A stretch of 12,742 bases of DNA from DASUZB01 sp036377075 (lineage in GTDB: Bacteria > Actinomycetota > CALGFH01): positions 1-12,742 of the forward strand of contig DASUZB010000080.1 in assembly GCA_036377075.1 (NCBI GenBank). The letters are read 5' to 3'. This document shows positions 5,219 through 11,899 of the stretch, in pieces (position 1 is the stretch's first letter; each line of letters opens with the position of its first letter). Under the pieces are notes generated by a model, which worked only from the letters and a program-made list of their open reading frames with translations, had not been told where the DNA came from and ran no database searches. The position numbers and the translations under genes are program-made.

Positions 5219-6726
5219 CGGTCTCCCTTTTTCCGAACGGTGAGGGATGGCTTCGGGACGTCGGCGGTGTCGGGTGCCGGAAGCACGACGCCGGCTAGCA
5301 GCGTCACGGTGAGCACGACGGCTGGCAGGTGCCAGACGAAGTCGAAGCCGCTGTGCACGGCGAAGGCCGCCGTCGCGGCGACCACGCCAGCCCAGGTCGT
5401 GCCTCCGGGCCCGGTGGAGCGCGCGCTCCACAGCAGTCCGGCGAGCGCGACCAGCAGCACCGCCAGGAGCATGAGGCCCACCAGGCCGAGGTCCGCCGCG
5501 ACCTGCGCGTACTCGTTGTGGGCGTAGGCGAACACGTGGGTGACATGGTCTTGCCCCTCCCATCGCAGGTCGGCGCGTCCGGGGCCGGCGCCCGTCAAGG
5601 GATGCTCGGCGACAACCCGGAGGGCCGCGCGCAGCGCGCCAGTCCGGTCGGGCGAGGCCAGGTTGATCCGTGCCCCTGCGACCGTCTGGGCGGCGCCGCC
5701 CAGCCCGCCGATGGCGAGCAGCGCGGCGACGCCGATGGCCAGTGCGCCGCCCAGCGGCACCGCGACCATTGGCCACGGCAGCCGCGCCACGACCGCGGCA
5801 AGGGTCAGCCCAGCGCACAGGCCCGCGAGCGCCAGCGCCGGCCGCGGGGGGCTGGTGTCCAGCATCGACGGCAGCAGGCAGGCCAGCGCGACCACGGCGC
5901 CCGCCACCGGGCCGGCCGCGGCCCGAGCGATGGTGCGAGGCCCTTGCAGCCCGGCCAGGACCAGCAGGCCGACGGCCAGCGCGAACGCGCCCGCTCGGCT
6001 CATGGTCGCGCCGAGCCCCGCCAGCAGCCCGGTCGCCGCGAGCGCGAGGGGCACGGAACGCGGCATCCCGACGCGCCGCGCGAGCACCAGCAGACCGACG
6101 GGCGCTAGCACGGCGGCGGTCGCGTTGGGGTAGCTCAACGTCGACGAGGCGCGCCAGAGCCCCTGCGCCTGGAACGCCCAGGAGCCGGAGTGGCCGGCAA
6201 CTCCGAGCCAGCCGGCGACCGCCACGGCAAGGCCGATGCCGGTGACGCCGAGGAGCAGGACCTCCCGGTCCTCCTGACCGAGGCGGCGGCAGACGAGCAG
6301 CACGGCGACGACGCCGAGGAGCAACAGCGCCGGCCGAACCCCGGCGCCGGCGACGCCCAGCAGGGCGCCGTCCACCACCGCCCACGCCGCCAGTGCCAAC
6401 GCCGGCACCAGTAACGGCAGGCGACCATCACTGCGGGCCAGCGGCCACGCGGCCAGGGCCAGCACGGTCGCCGCCGCAACGAGCGCTGCGACGTAGCGCT
6501 GCACCGGCGCGTAGTAGCCACCCTGCCCGAGCAACCCGGCGGCGACGGCCACCAGCAGGACCAGTCCAGCCAAGCCGGCAGCCCTGTGGTGCGACGCTCC
6601 GTCCAGGGTGACGCTGGCCTTCCCTGGTATCAGGCTCGGTGCGTCACCCCGCTGCCTCGCGCCACCCGAGAGCGCACGGTCCCTTGGTCGAGCCCTGCCG
6701 GGTTGACCCGCCCTCGATACGAACAT
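5215..6726 (-). CDS. O-antigen ligase/polymerase (Wzy/WaaL-like) membrane protein
   Basis: A polytopic membrane protein, about 503 residues from the chosen start, with roughly a dozen hydrophobic segments beginning at residue ~50. It carries landmarks of the O-antigen ligase/polymerase family: LSYPNATAAVLAPVGLL (197-213), the extracytoplasmic-loop region EHPLTGAGPG followed by AHNEYAQVAADLGLVGL (402-418), and a late HSGFDFVWHLP (458-468). Such proteins polymerise or transfer lipid-linked glycans at the outer face of the membrane. The start is uncertain. ATG 6724-6726 has GAGGGG a few bases upstream, but it gives a ~50-residue hydrophilic basic leader, and longer in-frame starts reach 6822. 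No glycosyltransferase or flippase gene is nearby, so the glycan is unknown. It is coupled to the secreted four-cysteine protein. Confidence 0.87.
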   Translation of the reverse strand: MFVSRAGQPGRARPRDRALSGGARQRGDAPSLIPGKASVTLDGASHHRAAGLAGLVLLVAVAAGLLGQGGYYAPVQRYVAALVAAATVLALAAWPLARSDGRLPLLVPALALAAWAVVDGALLGVAGAGVRPALLLLGVVAVLLVCRRLGQEDREVLLLGVTGIGLAVAVAGWLGVAGHSGSWAFQAQGLWRASSTLSYPNATAAVLAPVGLLVLARRVGMPRSVPLALAATGLLAGLGATMSRAGAFALAVGLLVLAGLQGPRTIARAAAGPVAGAVVALACLLPSMLDTSPPRPALALAGLCAGLTLAAVVARLPWPMVAVPLGGALAIGVAALLAIGGLGGAAQTVAGARINLASPDRTGALRAALRVVAEHPLTGAGPGRADLRWEGQDHVTHVFAYAHNEYAQVAADLGLVGLMLLAVLLVALAGLLWSARSTGPGGTTWAGVVAATAAFAVHSGFDFVWHLPAVVLTVTLLAGVVLPAPDTADVPKPSLTVRKKGDR

Positions 6727-6978
6727 GCAACCCCTCGGCACGCATGGGCGTACCGCCCGTCCGCGACTGGCTGAGCACGTCATGAAGAACGCCCCACGCC
6801 ATGGGAGCGTTACGGACGGCACCGACTACCCGCCCATCCCTATCGAAGCGGGACGCGAGGCGGGTTCCGTGCCGAGCGGTTTCCGCCCTGTCGTGGCCGA
6901 GGCCACTATGCTGTGCTGCCGGTTCCCGTTCCTCCAGCCTCGTCCGGCAGGCGGCGAGGTCGCCCGAAGGCTGATCAC
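6727..6978. promoter_or_regulatory. Divergent promoter region, wzy-like operon / REC-flavoprotein operon
   Basis: This 252-base gap lies between two divergent operons. Facing the plus-strand operon is TATGCT (6907-6912, TANNNT type) about 66 bases before the ATG at 6979, with no convincing -35. An imperfect inverted repeat with AACGC/GCGTT ends (6788-6811) could be a regulator site but is short. The longer in-frame start options of the membrane protein reach into this region. Confidence 0.35.
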
Positions 6979-8637
6979 ATGAGCAAGCCGACCATCCTGA
7001 CGGTTGACGACGATCCCCTGGTCTCTGCGGCGATCGCCCGCGACCTGGCCAGCCAGTATGGCGCCGACTACCGCATCGTCCACGCGGCGTCGGGGTCGGA
7101 GGCGCTGGTCGTGCTGACCAAGCTCGCCCTGCGCGACGAGCCGGTGGCGTTGATCGCCGCGGACCAGCGGATGCCGCAGATGACCGGTATCGAGATGCTC
7201 GAGCGGGCGCGTGCCCATGCGCCCGGTGCAAAGATGCTGCTGCTCACGGCGTACGCCGACACCGACGTCACCATCAAGGCGATCAACGACATCGGCCTCG
7301 ACTACTACCTGCTCAAGCCGTGGGACCCTCCAGAGGAGCGGCTGTACCCCGTCATCGACGACCTGCTCGGCGACTGGCGGCAGGCCAACCGGGACCACAC
7401 GTCTGACGTGCGGGTCGTGGGGCACCGGTGGTCGGACCGCAGCCACGACGTCAAGAAGTTCCTGGCGCGCAACCACGTGCCCTACCGCTGGTACGATATC
7501 GAGCGCGACGCGGAGGCCCAGCGGTTGCGCGACCTCGCCCAAGCGGAACCGGCCGACCTCCCGCTGGTGCTCGTGCCCGACGGCGACACGCTCCGCGCGC
7601 CGTCGACGCTCGATCTCGCCGGCGCGCTCGGTCTGCACACCACCGCGCAGCAGCCCCTGTACGACGTGTGCATCGTCGGCGGCGGGCCGGCCGGCCTGGC
7701 CGCCGCGGTGTACGCGGCGTCCGAGGGCTTGAGCACCGTCATCGTGGAGCGCGAGGCCCCCGGAGGCCAGGCGGGACAGAGCGCGGTGATCGAGAACTAC
7801 CTGGGGTTCCCGAAGGGATTGAGTGGCTCCGACCTCGCTCACCGGGCCATCGCTCAGGTGTCCCGCTTCGGTGCCGAGATGGTCCTCGCGCGCAACGTCG
7901 TCGGCTTCGAGGCCCGTGGTCCCGTGCGAGCCGTGCTCTTCGACGGTTCGGGGGAGATCGAGGCACGCGCGCTCATCGTGGCGACTGGCGTGTCCTACCG
8001 GCGGCTGGCAGCGCCTGGGCTCGATGAGCTCACCGGCCGCGGCGTCTACTACGGCATGAACGCCGGCGAGGCCAGCCAGTGCCAGGGCGACGAGGTCTAC
8101 GTCGTCGGGGCCGCCAACTCGGCGGGCCAGGCCGCGCTCAACCTGGCCCGCTTCGCCAAGCGGGTGACGCTGGTCGTACGCGGCGCGACGCTCATGGACA
8201 CGATGTCCAGGTACCTCGTGGAGCGGATCACCTCGGCGCCCAACATCGCGGTGCGGTACCACAGCGAGGTCATGTCGGGCCGGGGCGACGGCCACCTCGA
8301 GGCGCTCACACTCGCCGACAGGGACTCCGGCGCCACGGAGGAGGTCTCGTCGAGCTGGCTGTTCGTCTTCATCGGCGCCTCGCCCCGCACCGAGTGGCTG
8401 GGCCCCGACGTCGTCCGCGACGACAAGGGGTTCGTCGTCACGGGCCAGGACCTGTTGGGTCCCGCCTCGGCACGGCGGTGGCCGCTCACGCGTGCGCCCT
8501 TCGCCCTCGAGACGAGCGTGCCCGGCGTGTTCGCCGCCGGCGACGTTCGACTCGACTCGATGAAGCGGGTCGCGTCGGCCGTCGGTGAGGGCGCGATGTC
8601 GATCTACCTCGTGCACCGTTACCTGGCCACGATCTGA
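6979..8637 (+). CDS. Response regulator fused to glutaredoxin-like and thioredoxin-reductase-like domains (cysteine pairs absent)
   Basis: A 552-residue three-domain fusion. REC, 1-130: acidic pocket D10-D12, phospho-acceptor D62 (ADQRMPQMTG), T90 and K113 (LLKPW) are all present. Residues 143-220 look like a glutaredoxin/thioredoxin fold (VVGHRWSDRSHDVKKFL, then VPYRWYDIERD and LVLVPDGDTL), but the CxxC positions are S152 and S155. Residues 227-552 are a thioredoxin-reductase-like flavoprotein with FAD motif CIVGGGPAGLAAA (231-243), NAD(P)H motif VVGAANSAGQAA (375-386) and FAD-ribose motif VPGVFAAGDV (514-523). The redox CATC motif of true reductases is replaced by GMNA (359-362), and only C231 and C368 remain in the whole protein. 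It should bind FAD and NAD(P)H but not act as a disulfide reductase. This fusion type is known as an annotated family; its function is not established. It shares a TGATG junction with the kinase gene. Confidence 0.93.
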   Translation: MSKPTILTVDDDPLVSAAIARDLASQYGADYRIVHAASGSEALVVLTKLALRDEPVALIAADQRMPQMTGIEMLERARAHAPGAKMLLLTAYADTDVTIKAINDIGLDYYLLKPWDPPEERLYPVIDDLLGDWRQANRDHTSDVRVVGHRWSDRSHDVKKFLARNHVPYRWYDIERDAEAQRLRDLAQAEPADLPLVLVPDGDTLRAPSTLDLAGALGLHTTAQQPLYDVCIVGGGPAGLAAAVYAASEGLSTVIVEREAPGGQAGQSAVIENYLGFPKGLSGSDLAHRAIAQVSRFGAEMVLARNVVGFEARGPVRAVLFDGSGEIEARALIVATGVSYRRLAAPGLDELTGRGVYYGMNAGEASQCQGDEVYVVGAANSAGQAALNLARFAKRVTLVVRGATLMDTMSRYLVERITSAPNIAVRYHSEVMSGRGDGHLEALTLADRDSGATEEVSSSWLFVFIGASPRTEWLGPDVVRDDKGFVVTGQDLLGPASARRWPLTRAPFALETSVPGVFAAGDVRLDSMKRVASAVGEGAMSIYLVHRYLATI

Positions 8638-10034
8638 TGCGCGTCGACGACCTCCGCCCGCTGAGCATCTTCGACGGCCTGACCGATGGGCAGCTCGCTG
8701 AACTGGTCGAGGGCGGCACCGAGGTCCGCATCGAGCCCGGCGTCGATCTGTTCCGGGAGGGTGAGCACGCGGACTTCTGGTGGTTGCTGGTCGACGGTGC
8801 CATCGACCTGGTCCGCCACGTCGGCCGCGAGGACACCGTGGTCGCGAGGATGGACCTGCCGGGCCGCTGGGCCGGCGGGTTCCGCGCCTGGGACGAGCAC
8901 GGCGTCTACCTCGCGACCGGCCGGGGAGTGGCCGCCGGTCGGGTGCTCCGGGTGCCGGCGGAAGTGCTGCGCGAGCGGTCCAACGCCTGGTTCCCGTTCG
9001 GCGGGCACCTCATCCAGGGGCTCTACCGCACGGCGCGCTCCATCGAGTCGACGGCACGGCAGCGCGAGTCCCTCGTCACCCTCGGCACGCTCGCCGCCGG
9101 CCTCGCGCACGAGATCAACAATCCGGCGTCTGCCGCCGCCCGGGCGGTCGACGCCCTCGAAGGCGCGTGCGCAGCGCTGCTCTCGTCGCTGAGCCGGCTG
9201 GCCCACGACGAGATCTCGGTCGACCAGTTCGCCGCGCTCGACGCGTTGCGCCGTGAGATCGAGCCCCTGGCGGCGGACCCGGACCCGCTGGTCCGCGCCG
9301 ACCGCGAGCAGGCGCTCTCGTCGTGGCTCACCCGCCACGGCATCGTGCGCGGGTGGACCATCGCCCCGCTGCTCGCCGCCGCCGGAGCCGATCTCGCCTG
9401 GTGCGAGCGGGCCGCGACCGTCCTGGAGGGATCGGCCCTTCAGCCTGGCATGGAGTGGGTGGCGAGTACCTTCTCGGTCACCACGTTGCTGGGAGAGGTG
9501 AGGGAGTCGACCCGGCGCATCTCCGAGCTCGTCGCCGCCGTCAGGTCCTACTCGCAGATGGACCGCGCGTCGATGCAGCACATCGACGTTGCGGACGGCC
9601 TCGAAAGCACGCTGGCGATGCTTGGGCACAAGCTCCGCGACGGCGTAACGGTGGTGCGCGAGTACGGCGCCGACGTCCCCCGCGTCGAGGCCTACGCCGG
9701 CGAGCTCAACCAGGTGTGGACCAACCTGATCGACAACGCGGTCGACGCCATGGATGGCACGGGCACCCTGCGGGTGGCGACGCGCGTCGAGGGTGAGAGC
9801 GTCGTCGTCGAGATCGGCGACACCGGCCCAGGCATGCCGCCGCAGGTGGCAGCGCGCGCGTTCGAGGCCTTCTACACCACCAAGGACGTGGGCAAGGGCA
9901 CCGGCCTCGGCCTCGACATCGCACGGCGCATCGTCGTGGAGCGCCACGGTGGCACGATCACCATCGACTCCCGACCGGGCGAAACCGTGCTGCGGGTCCG
10001 CATCCCCGTCCGGCCACACTCACCCAGTGCCTGA
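8637..10034 (+). CDS. Sensor histidine kinase with cNMP-binding-like domain
   Basis: A 465-residue soluble kinase with no membrane segments. Residues 8-115 fit a cyclic-nucleotide-binding-domain beta roll (IFDGLTDGQLAELVEGG, PGVDLFREGEHADFWWLLVDGAIDL). The phosphate-binding cassette is degenerate: the expected G-E and R-x-A signature is replaced by AGGFRAWDEHGVYLATGRG, so cAMP/cGMP binding is doubtful. The H-box is LAAGLAHEINNPAS, with phospho-acceptor H158. About 120 residues of helical sequence (168-288) separate it from the second dimerisation helix (RRISELVAAVRSYSQMD). The HATPase domain has N-box NLIDNAVDAM (363-372), G1 DTGPGM (395-400), F-box AFYTTKD and G2 GKGTGLGL (419-426). The start overlaps the stop of the REC-flavoprotein gene (TGATG), so the two are coupled and H158-to-D62 phosphotransfer is the likely wiring. 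Confidence 0.93.
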   Translation: MRVDDLRPLSIFDGLTDGQLAELVEGGTEVRIEPGVDLFREGEHADFWWLLVDGAIDLVRHVGREDTVVARMDLPGRWAGGFRAWDEHGVYLATGRGVAAGRVLRVPAEVLRERSNAWFPFGGHLIQGLYRTARSIESTARQRESLVTLGTLAAGLAHEINNPASAAARAVDALEGACAALLSSLSRLAHDEISVDQFAALDALRREIEPLAADPDPLVRADREQALSSWLTRHGIVRGWTIAPLLAAAGADLAWCERAATVLEGSALQPGMEWVASTFSVTTLLGEVRESTRRISELVAAVRSYSQMDRASMQHIDVADGLESTLAMLGHKLRDGVTVVREYGADVPRVEAYAGELNQVWTNLIDNAVDAMDGTGTLRVATRVEGESVVVEIGDTGPGMPPQVAARAFEAFYTTKDVGKGTGLGLDIARRIVVERHGGTITIDSRPGETVLRVRIPVRPHSPSA

Positions 10035-10038
10035 AACC

Positions 10039-10052
10039 ACCCGCCAACGGGT
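10039..10052. terminator. Small hairpin between convergent genes
   Basis: ACCCG-CCAA-CGGGT is a perfect 5-bp stem with a four-base loop, filling most of the 17-base gap between the kinase stop (10034) and the convergent minus-strand gene ending at 10052. The final base pair enters that gene's stop codon. It could act both ways but is short. Confidence 0.35.
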
Positions 10053-10621
10053 TACCAGCCGGCCGCGGCGCCGCCACGGCCGGAGGCGAGCTCCAGCAGG
10101 GTCTCCATGCCGCCGGCCAGGGCGGCCATCTCCAGCTCGACGTCGGCGTTGAGCTGCCGCAGGTCGACGCGACCGGTGTCGAGGCCGGCCGCGGCGGCCC
10201 GGCGGATGGAGCGGGCGACCCGGGCGAGGTCGTCGACCCGCGCCCGTGCGGGGGGCAGCATGCGGGCCAGCTCGCGCGGGTCCGGCTCGCCGCCGAGCAG
10301 CTCCAGCTCGGCGTCCAGGGTGGCGGCGATGCGCTGCAACCTACGGGCGAGCTGGGGCAGGTCGCCGACCGCGCCCGAGGCGCGCCGCACCACCGCGACC
10401 GCGTGCGGGGCGGCGCTGACCGCCTCGGCCAGCTCCCGGCGCAGGGCGGCAACCTCGCGGCGTGCCCCTGGTGGCGTGACCCAGACCTTGACGGTGCGCA
10501 GGCGCTGCTCGAGCCGCAGGCGCCGCCGCAACAGCCTCAAGATCCGCCAGGCCGCCACCACGGCGAGGGCGGCGGTCAGCGCGAGCAGCGCCGACGCGAT
10601 CAGGAGCAGCTTCAGCCACAT
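10052..10621 (-). CDS. Membrane-anchored coiled-coil-like hypothetical protein, 189 aa
   Basis: No family was recognised. One N-terminal membrane segment (about 2-26, LLLIASALLALTAALAVVAA) is followed by an arginine-rich cytoplasmic junction (RILRLLRRRLRLEQRLR). Most of the rest is predicted helical with heptad-like Leu/Ala spacing (EVAALRRELAEAV, LARRLQRIAATLDAELELLG, DDLARVARSIRRAAA), suggesting a membrane-tethered helical bundle or coiled coil. The start at ATG 10619-10621 follows GGAGG by about six bases. An alternative GTG at 10634-10636 overlaps the stop of the upstream remnant frame as GTGA. It is convergent with the kinase gene. A role in envelope or cell-shape organisation would be a guess. 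Confidence 0.8.
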   Translation of the reverse strand: MWLKLLLIASALLALTAALAVVAAWRILRLLRRRLRLEQRLRTVKVWVTPPGARREVAALRRELAEAVSAAPHAVAVVRRASGAVGDLPQLARRLQRIAATLDAELELLGGEPDPRELARMLPPARARVDDLARVARSIRRAAAAGLDTGRVDLRQLNADVELEMAALAGGMETLLELASGRGGAAAGW

Positions 10622-10632
10622 CGCGGCCTCCG

Positions 10633-10941
10633 TCACCAGGGCGTCACGCGGATCCGGCCGCCAGCCGCCGGTCGCACCTGCCTGCCGGCAGTGTAACCAG
10701 GGCGGGCCGCGTCCACGAGAGGGGTGCGGCAGGCGGCCGCGCGGTCAGGGCGGCCAAGGTGAGTCCTTGGTTCGCGTGCCGCCGGTACGCGGCTGGCACT
10801 CAGCAACCAGCTAGGGCGGCCGGACCCGCGCCCGCGATGCTCCACGACAGCCACCGGCGACCCCCGCCGCCCGGCGAAGGTCCGAACAACGGGATTGAAC
10901 AGCTGACGGTTGAAGCGTGCCAGCCGGTCGGAGAGCGTCAC
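10633..10941 (-). pseudogene. Probable remnant of a deazaflavin-dependent nitroreductase-type gene
   Basis: The first ~42 residues (LARFNRQLFNPVVRTFAGR, then VAVVEHRGRGSGR) match the N terminus typical of the F420-dependent nitroreductase (DDN/DUF385-like) family, where the SGR is normally followed by a Tyr/Arg-Thr-Pro strand. Here, after about 10816, the frame becomes an Arg/Ala/Pro-rich sequence with no family features. It stops after 102 codons, against roughly 130-150 for intact members, and the missing part was not found in the other minus frames of this stretch. A 3' deletion or replacement is the likely cause. The GTG start (10939-10941) has no ribosome binding site. Alternatively it is a divergent short protein: its stop overlaps a possible GTG of the downstream gene. 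Confidence 0.45.
10690..10695 (-). promoter_or_regulatory. Candidate -10 box upstream of the membrane-anchored protein gene
   Basis: TACACT (minus strand) fits TANNNT and lies in a GGTTACACTGCC context about 70 bases before the ATG at 10621. Only a poor -35 (GTGGAC, 15 bases away) is seen. It falls inside the unrecognisable 3' part of the nitroreductase remnant, which would fit that part being non-coding. Confidence 0.25.
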
Positions 10942-10947
10942 GGATGA

Positions 10948-10953
10948 AGGTTA
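10948..10953 (-). promoter_or_regulatory. Candidate -10 box at the nitroreductase remnant (leaderless geometry)
   Basis: TAACCT on the minus strand (TANNNT type) ends six bases before the GTG at 10941, the same spacing as the TAGATT box before the 433-aa gene. No Shine-Dalgarno sequence and no good -35 are visible. Confidence 0.3.
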
Positions 10954-11012
10954 CGCGAGCTGACGGATGGAACGAGCGGCCCGCGGTCTGGTCGTGTCGG
11001 CATTGGGCAAGG

Positions 11013-11552
11013 TCACCGAAGGATCTCGGTCACGTACGCCGCGATGAACTTCTCGCCGAGCGCACGGGCGGCCGCGACCCGGTGGTGGCCATCGGAGACG
11101 TAGTAGTGGCCGTGCAACCTGTAGACCTCGATGGGCGGCAGCGTCGCTCCCTGACGAAGCGAGGTGACGAGTCCTTGAAAGCGCGAGCGGCTCCGCTCGT
11201 CGGTGGGGAGGAAGTCGCGGTCGAACTTGCCGGCGGCGCCGTCCGCGGTGCCGACGATGTCGCGGACCGGGATCAGGAGCTCTGCGGGGTTGCGCCGCCC
11301 GACGAGCCCCAAGGTGGCGGCCGCCTCGAGGGTCGGCAGGTCGAGCCGGTGAGGCTGCCGATGCAGCACCGCCACCAGGTGATGGCGCTGGTGCCGCCGG
11401 CGTGCCCGGTCGAAGGCGTCGTCGGCGTCCAGCCAGGCACGGCCGGTTGGGCCGCTGAACGGTCGGTTCAGGCCGAGCAGGTGCCCCGCGAGCCAGAACA
11501 CCGCAACCGGGCTCGCGCACACCGCGGCGTACAACAGCAGGTTCCGGACCAT
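11013..11552 (-). CDS. ParB/sulfiredoxin-superfamily protein with hydrophobic N terminus
   Basis: A 179-residue protein whose C-terminal ~85 residues form a ParB-N/Srx-like domain: IPVRDIVGTADG (94-105), DRDFLP, a helix (RSRFQGLVTSLRQG), the LPPIEVYRLHGHYYVSDGHHR strand-loop carrying the superfamily motif DGHHR (154-158), and ALGEKFIAAYVTEI. Proteins of this single-domain type are common in Actinobacteria and are often auto-named ParB, but there is no helix-turn-helix DNA-binding domain and no parA here, so chromosome partitioning is unlikely. Residues 1-28 are strongly hydrophobic (LLLYAAVCASPVAVFWLAGHLL), unusual for this group, where the LDADDAFDRARRRH helix (41-54) is usually near the start. 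GTG codons at residues 11 or 18 are alternative starts. A TTGACG/GAATCT promoter lies just upstream. Confidence 0.83.
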   Translation of the reverse strand: MVRNLLLYAAVCASPVAVFWLAGHLLGLNRPFSGPTGRAWLDADDAFDRARRRHQRHHLVAVLHRQPHRLDLPTLEAAATLGLVGRRNPAELLIPVRDIVGTADGAAGKFDRDFLPTDERSRSRFQGLVTSLRQGATLPPIEVYRLHGHYYVSDGHHRVAAARALGEKFIAAYVTEILR

Positions 11553-11579
11553 TGCATACCCACAGGGGTCGAGAACCCT

Positions 11580-11608
11580 AGATTCGCCACGTTGGTGACG
11601 CGCGTCAA
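11580..11608 (-). promoter_or_regulatory. Candidate promoter of the ParB-like gene
   Basis: On the minus strand TTGACG (11603-11608) and GAATCT (11580-11585) are separated by exactly 17 bases. The -35 matches the housekeeping consensus at five of six positions; the -10 keeps the conserved A and final T only. Transcription would begin about 20 bases before the ATG at 11552. Confidence 0.4.
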
Positions 11609-11851
11609 CGGCCAAGAGGTCCCATGCTCACCCTGGAGTAGTGGTGTCGACCTGCTCCTGCAGTGGACGACCACAGCGGTGCCCGAGGAGCTTGTCCCCT
11701 AGCTCGCTCCCTGCATACCACTCGGCACACCGCCGCCGGGGTGTGGACTCAGAGGGCGTCCTCGGGCTCGCGGCCGCGAAACCCCGCTCGCTGGTTCGCA
11801 GGAACCGAGGGTCCCAACCTCAGGCCGCGGACCGATGGACGACAGAATGAA

Positions 11852-11857
11852 TACACT
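11852..11857 (+). promoter_or_regulatory. Candidate -10 box of the DDAH gene
   Basis: TACACT (TANNNT type) in the locally AT-richer stretch GAATGAATACACTG lies 42 bases before the ATG at 11900. The -35 region is not recognisable. The hexamer is identical to that upstream of the membrane-anchored protein gene at 10690-10695. Confidence 0.35.
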
Positions 11858-11899
11858 GCCGAGCAGGTTCCGCTGTATCCGATCCCCGTGCAGGAGCCG

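Larger units (their letters stand above)
11553..11899. other. Divergent intergenic region between ParB-like gene and DDAH gene
   Basis: These 347 bases hold no gene I can support. The frame in line with DDAH stays open upstream, but the AGGAG-preceded ATG at 11900 and the homology begin only there. The region contains a promoter candidate for each direction (listed separately) and a small GGTTC-GCAG-GAACC hairpin (11793-11806) resembling a tRNA T-arm; no tRNA can be built around it. No direct repeats or operator-like palindromes of note were seen. Confidence 0.5.

Noticed and set aside
2226..7038. The palindrome GGCGATCGCC occurs three times (2226-2235, 2432-2441, 7029-7038), like the HIP1 element
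   Set aside because: Two copies are inside genes and can arise from common GC-rich codons (one reads Ala-Ile-Ala); three scattered copies do not show a functional element.
6826..8616. 596-codon open frame antisense to the REC-flavoprotein gene
   Set aside because: Antisense mirror of a well-supported gene in high-GC DNA; the translation is rich in Arg, His and Val without any recognisable motif.
8619..10019. 466-codon open frame antisense to the histidine kinase
   Set aside because: Same cause; the kinase on the plus strand has all catalytic boxes, whereas this frame has none of any family.
11793..11806. GGTTC-GCAG-GAACC hairpin resembling a tRNA T-arm
   Set aside because: The loop is four bases rather than seven, and no acceptor, D or anticodon arms can be built around it.
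11663..11899. N-terminal extension of DDAH by up to 79 codons
   Set aside because: The extension has no family similarity and contains the candidate promoter; the AGGAG-preceded ATG at 11900 gives the normal family length.
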